DNA from: Sphingomonadales bacterium
GTDB lineage: Bacteria; Pseudomonadota; Alphaproteobacteria; Sphingomonadales; Sphingomonadaceae
NCBI GenBank assembly: GCA_017302775.1
Contig: JAFLDC010000167.1
Span: 1-6,301, forward strand
Reading direction: 5' to 3'
DNA: 6,301 bases
The notes beneath the pieces were generated by a model. The model did not search any database. It had not been told where the DNA came from and saw only the letters and a list, made by a program, of their open reading frames with translations. This document shows, piece after piece, positions 5,687 to 6,301 of the stretch (positions within the stretch are counted from its first letter, which is position 1; each line of letters opens with the position of its first letter). The translations under genes and the position numbers were made by a program.

Positions 5687-6220
5687 TTAGCGAAACTCCG
5701 GTTTGAGCAGGGCAGAAAATTTCTCGCCCGCCTTGGTCACTTTCGGCGCAACAACATAGGCACAATAGGGCTGGGTAGCGTGATTCTCGAAATAGCCCTG
5801 GTGCTCAACCTCGGCGGGATAGAAAGCCTCGGCCAGACGCAGTTCGGTAACCACCGGCGCCGACCAGCGATCCTGTTGGCTACGGATAGCCTCGTCAGCC
5901 AAGTCCCACTGCTCTGACGACTGCGCAAAAATCACCGAACGGTACTGCGTTCCGACATCGTTGCCTTGGCGATTCAATGTCGTCGGGTCATGTACGGCAA
6001 AGAAAACATCGAGCAACGCCGAATACTCGACTTCTGCAGGATCAAAACTGACCCGCACCACCTCGGCATGCCCCGTCGTTCCACGACATACGGCAGCATA
6101 TTCGGGATCAACCACGTGCCCGCCACAATAACCGGAGATCACCAATTCCACGCCCCGGATGCGCATAAACACCGCCTCCAGGCACCAAAAACAGCCTCCA
6201 CCAAAAATCGCCGTTTCCAT
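5687..6220 (-). CDS. msrA: Peptide-methionine (S)-S-oxide reductase MsrA
   Basis: A 177-residue repair enzyme that reduces the S form of methionine sulfoxide in proteins and as the free amino acid, using thioredoxin. The signature GGCFWCLE gives catalytic Cys10 and Glu15. GYCGG (30-34), GHAEVVRVSFDP (50-61) and HDPTTLNRQGNDVGTQYRS (77-95) are all typical of MsrA. Cys153, in YCAYVVAPKV, is the likely resolving cysteine, as in the short MsrA type with the second Cys near the C-terminus. The start is the ATG at 6220, preceded by GAGG at 6 nt. The frame extends to a TTG at 6232, but that would lie upstream of the ribosome site. There is no MsrB fusion or neighbour in view. The stop codon abuts that of the alpha/beta hydrolase. 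Confidence 0.96.
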   Translation of the reverse strand: METAIFGGGCFWCLEAVFMRIRGVELVISGYCGGHVVDPEYAAVCRGTTGHAEVVRVSFDPAEVEYSALLDVFFAVHDPTTLNRQGNDVGTQYRSVIFAQSSEQWDLADEAIRSQQDRWSAPVVTELRLAEAFYPAEVEHQGYFENHATQPYCAYVVAPKVTKAGEKFSALLKPEFR

Positions 6221-6281
6221 ATCAGACCTCAAAATCAGACTGAATGTTTAAGCGCTTTTGACGGGTTTGGTTTTTCGGAAC

Positions 6282-6301
6282 GTATAAAAAGGCGAACCCC
6301 C
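6282..6301 (-). terminator. Possible half of a terminator at the window end
   Basis: The sequence AAAAAGGCGAACCCCC (6286-6301) reads GGGGGTTCGCCTTTTT on the minus strand. That looks like the descending arm and T run of a rho-independent terminator whose other arm lies beyond the window. It would end a minus-strand gene upstream of msrA and separate it from msrA. Without the next 20 or so bases this remains a guess. Confidence 0.3.

Noticed and set aside
1..6301. CRISPR array, insertion sequence, integrase or attachment site at the tRNA
   Set aside because: I found no regularly spaced repeats, terminal inverted repeats or transposase/integrase coding. The tRNA-Pro 3' end is followed directly by a terminator, with no repeated tRNA fragment in the window.

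Overview
The window looks like a chromosomal segment of a betaproteobacterium, probably of the Rhodocyclales/Dechloromonas type. That assignment is an inference from gene content and order (ispB, tRNA-Pro, a small PP0621-type protein, then pilS), the fairly GC-rich coding sequence and the protein styles. No database search was possible. Nothing suggests a mobile element, prophage, CRISPR array or recent gene transfer.

Left part (1-1836, all minus strand, read right to left). A well-formed sigma70-like promoter near 1808-1836 drives ispB, the octaprenyl diphosphate synthase that makes the ubiquinone side chain. A tRNA-Pro(CGG) gene with encoded CCA follows only 15 nt after the ispB stop, and a strong rho-independent terminator follows the tRNA. 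After about 260 nt of non-coding DNA with a second candidate promoter comes a small membrane-anchored protein with a Cys/His zinc-type motif. It overlaps by 4 nt (ATGA) the start of a sensor kinase that I read as PilS, cut by the window edge.

Middle part (1920-3784, plus strand). Divergent from ispB is a two-domain signalling protein, an N-terminal histidine phosphotransfer (HPt) domain joined to a partly degenerate HD-GYP domain. Its stop codon overlaps the start of tcdA (TGATG). tcdA encodes the ThiF/E1-like enzyme that cyclises the t6A37 modification of tRNAs.

Right part (3820-6301). A metallo-beta-lactamase-fold hydrolase (minus) and an alpha/beta hydrolase (plus) are transcribed divergently from a short intergenic region where two -10 elements on opposite strands overlap. 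The alpha/beta hydrolase ends exactly where the convergent msrA gene (minus) ends, with the two stop codons abutting as TAATTA. The last 80 bases hold the msrA leader and possibly half of a terminator cut by the window end.

Most genes are housekeeping (quinone synthesis, tRNA, tRNA modification, methionine sulfoxide repair). The less ordinary items are the HPt/HD-GYP protein with altered metal-site residues and its coupling to tcdA, the overlapping divergent promoter, and an alpha/beta hydrolase lacking the usual catalytic Asp position. I see no convincing evidence of a wholly new multi-gene system here.
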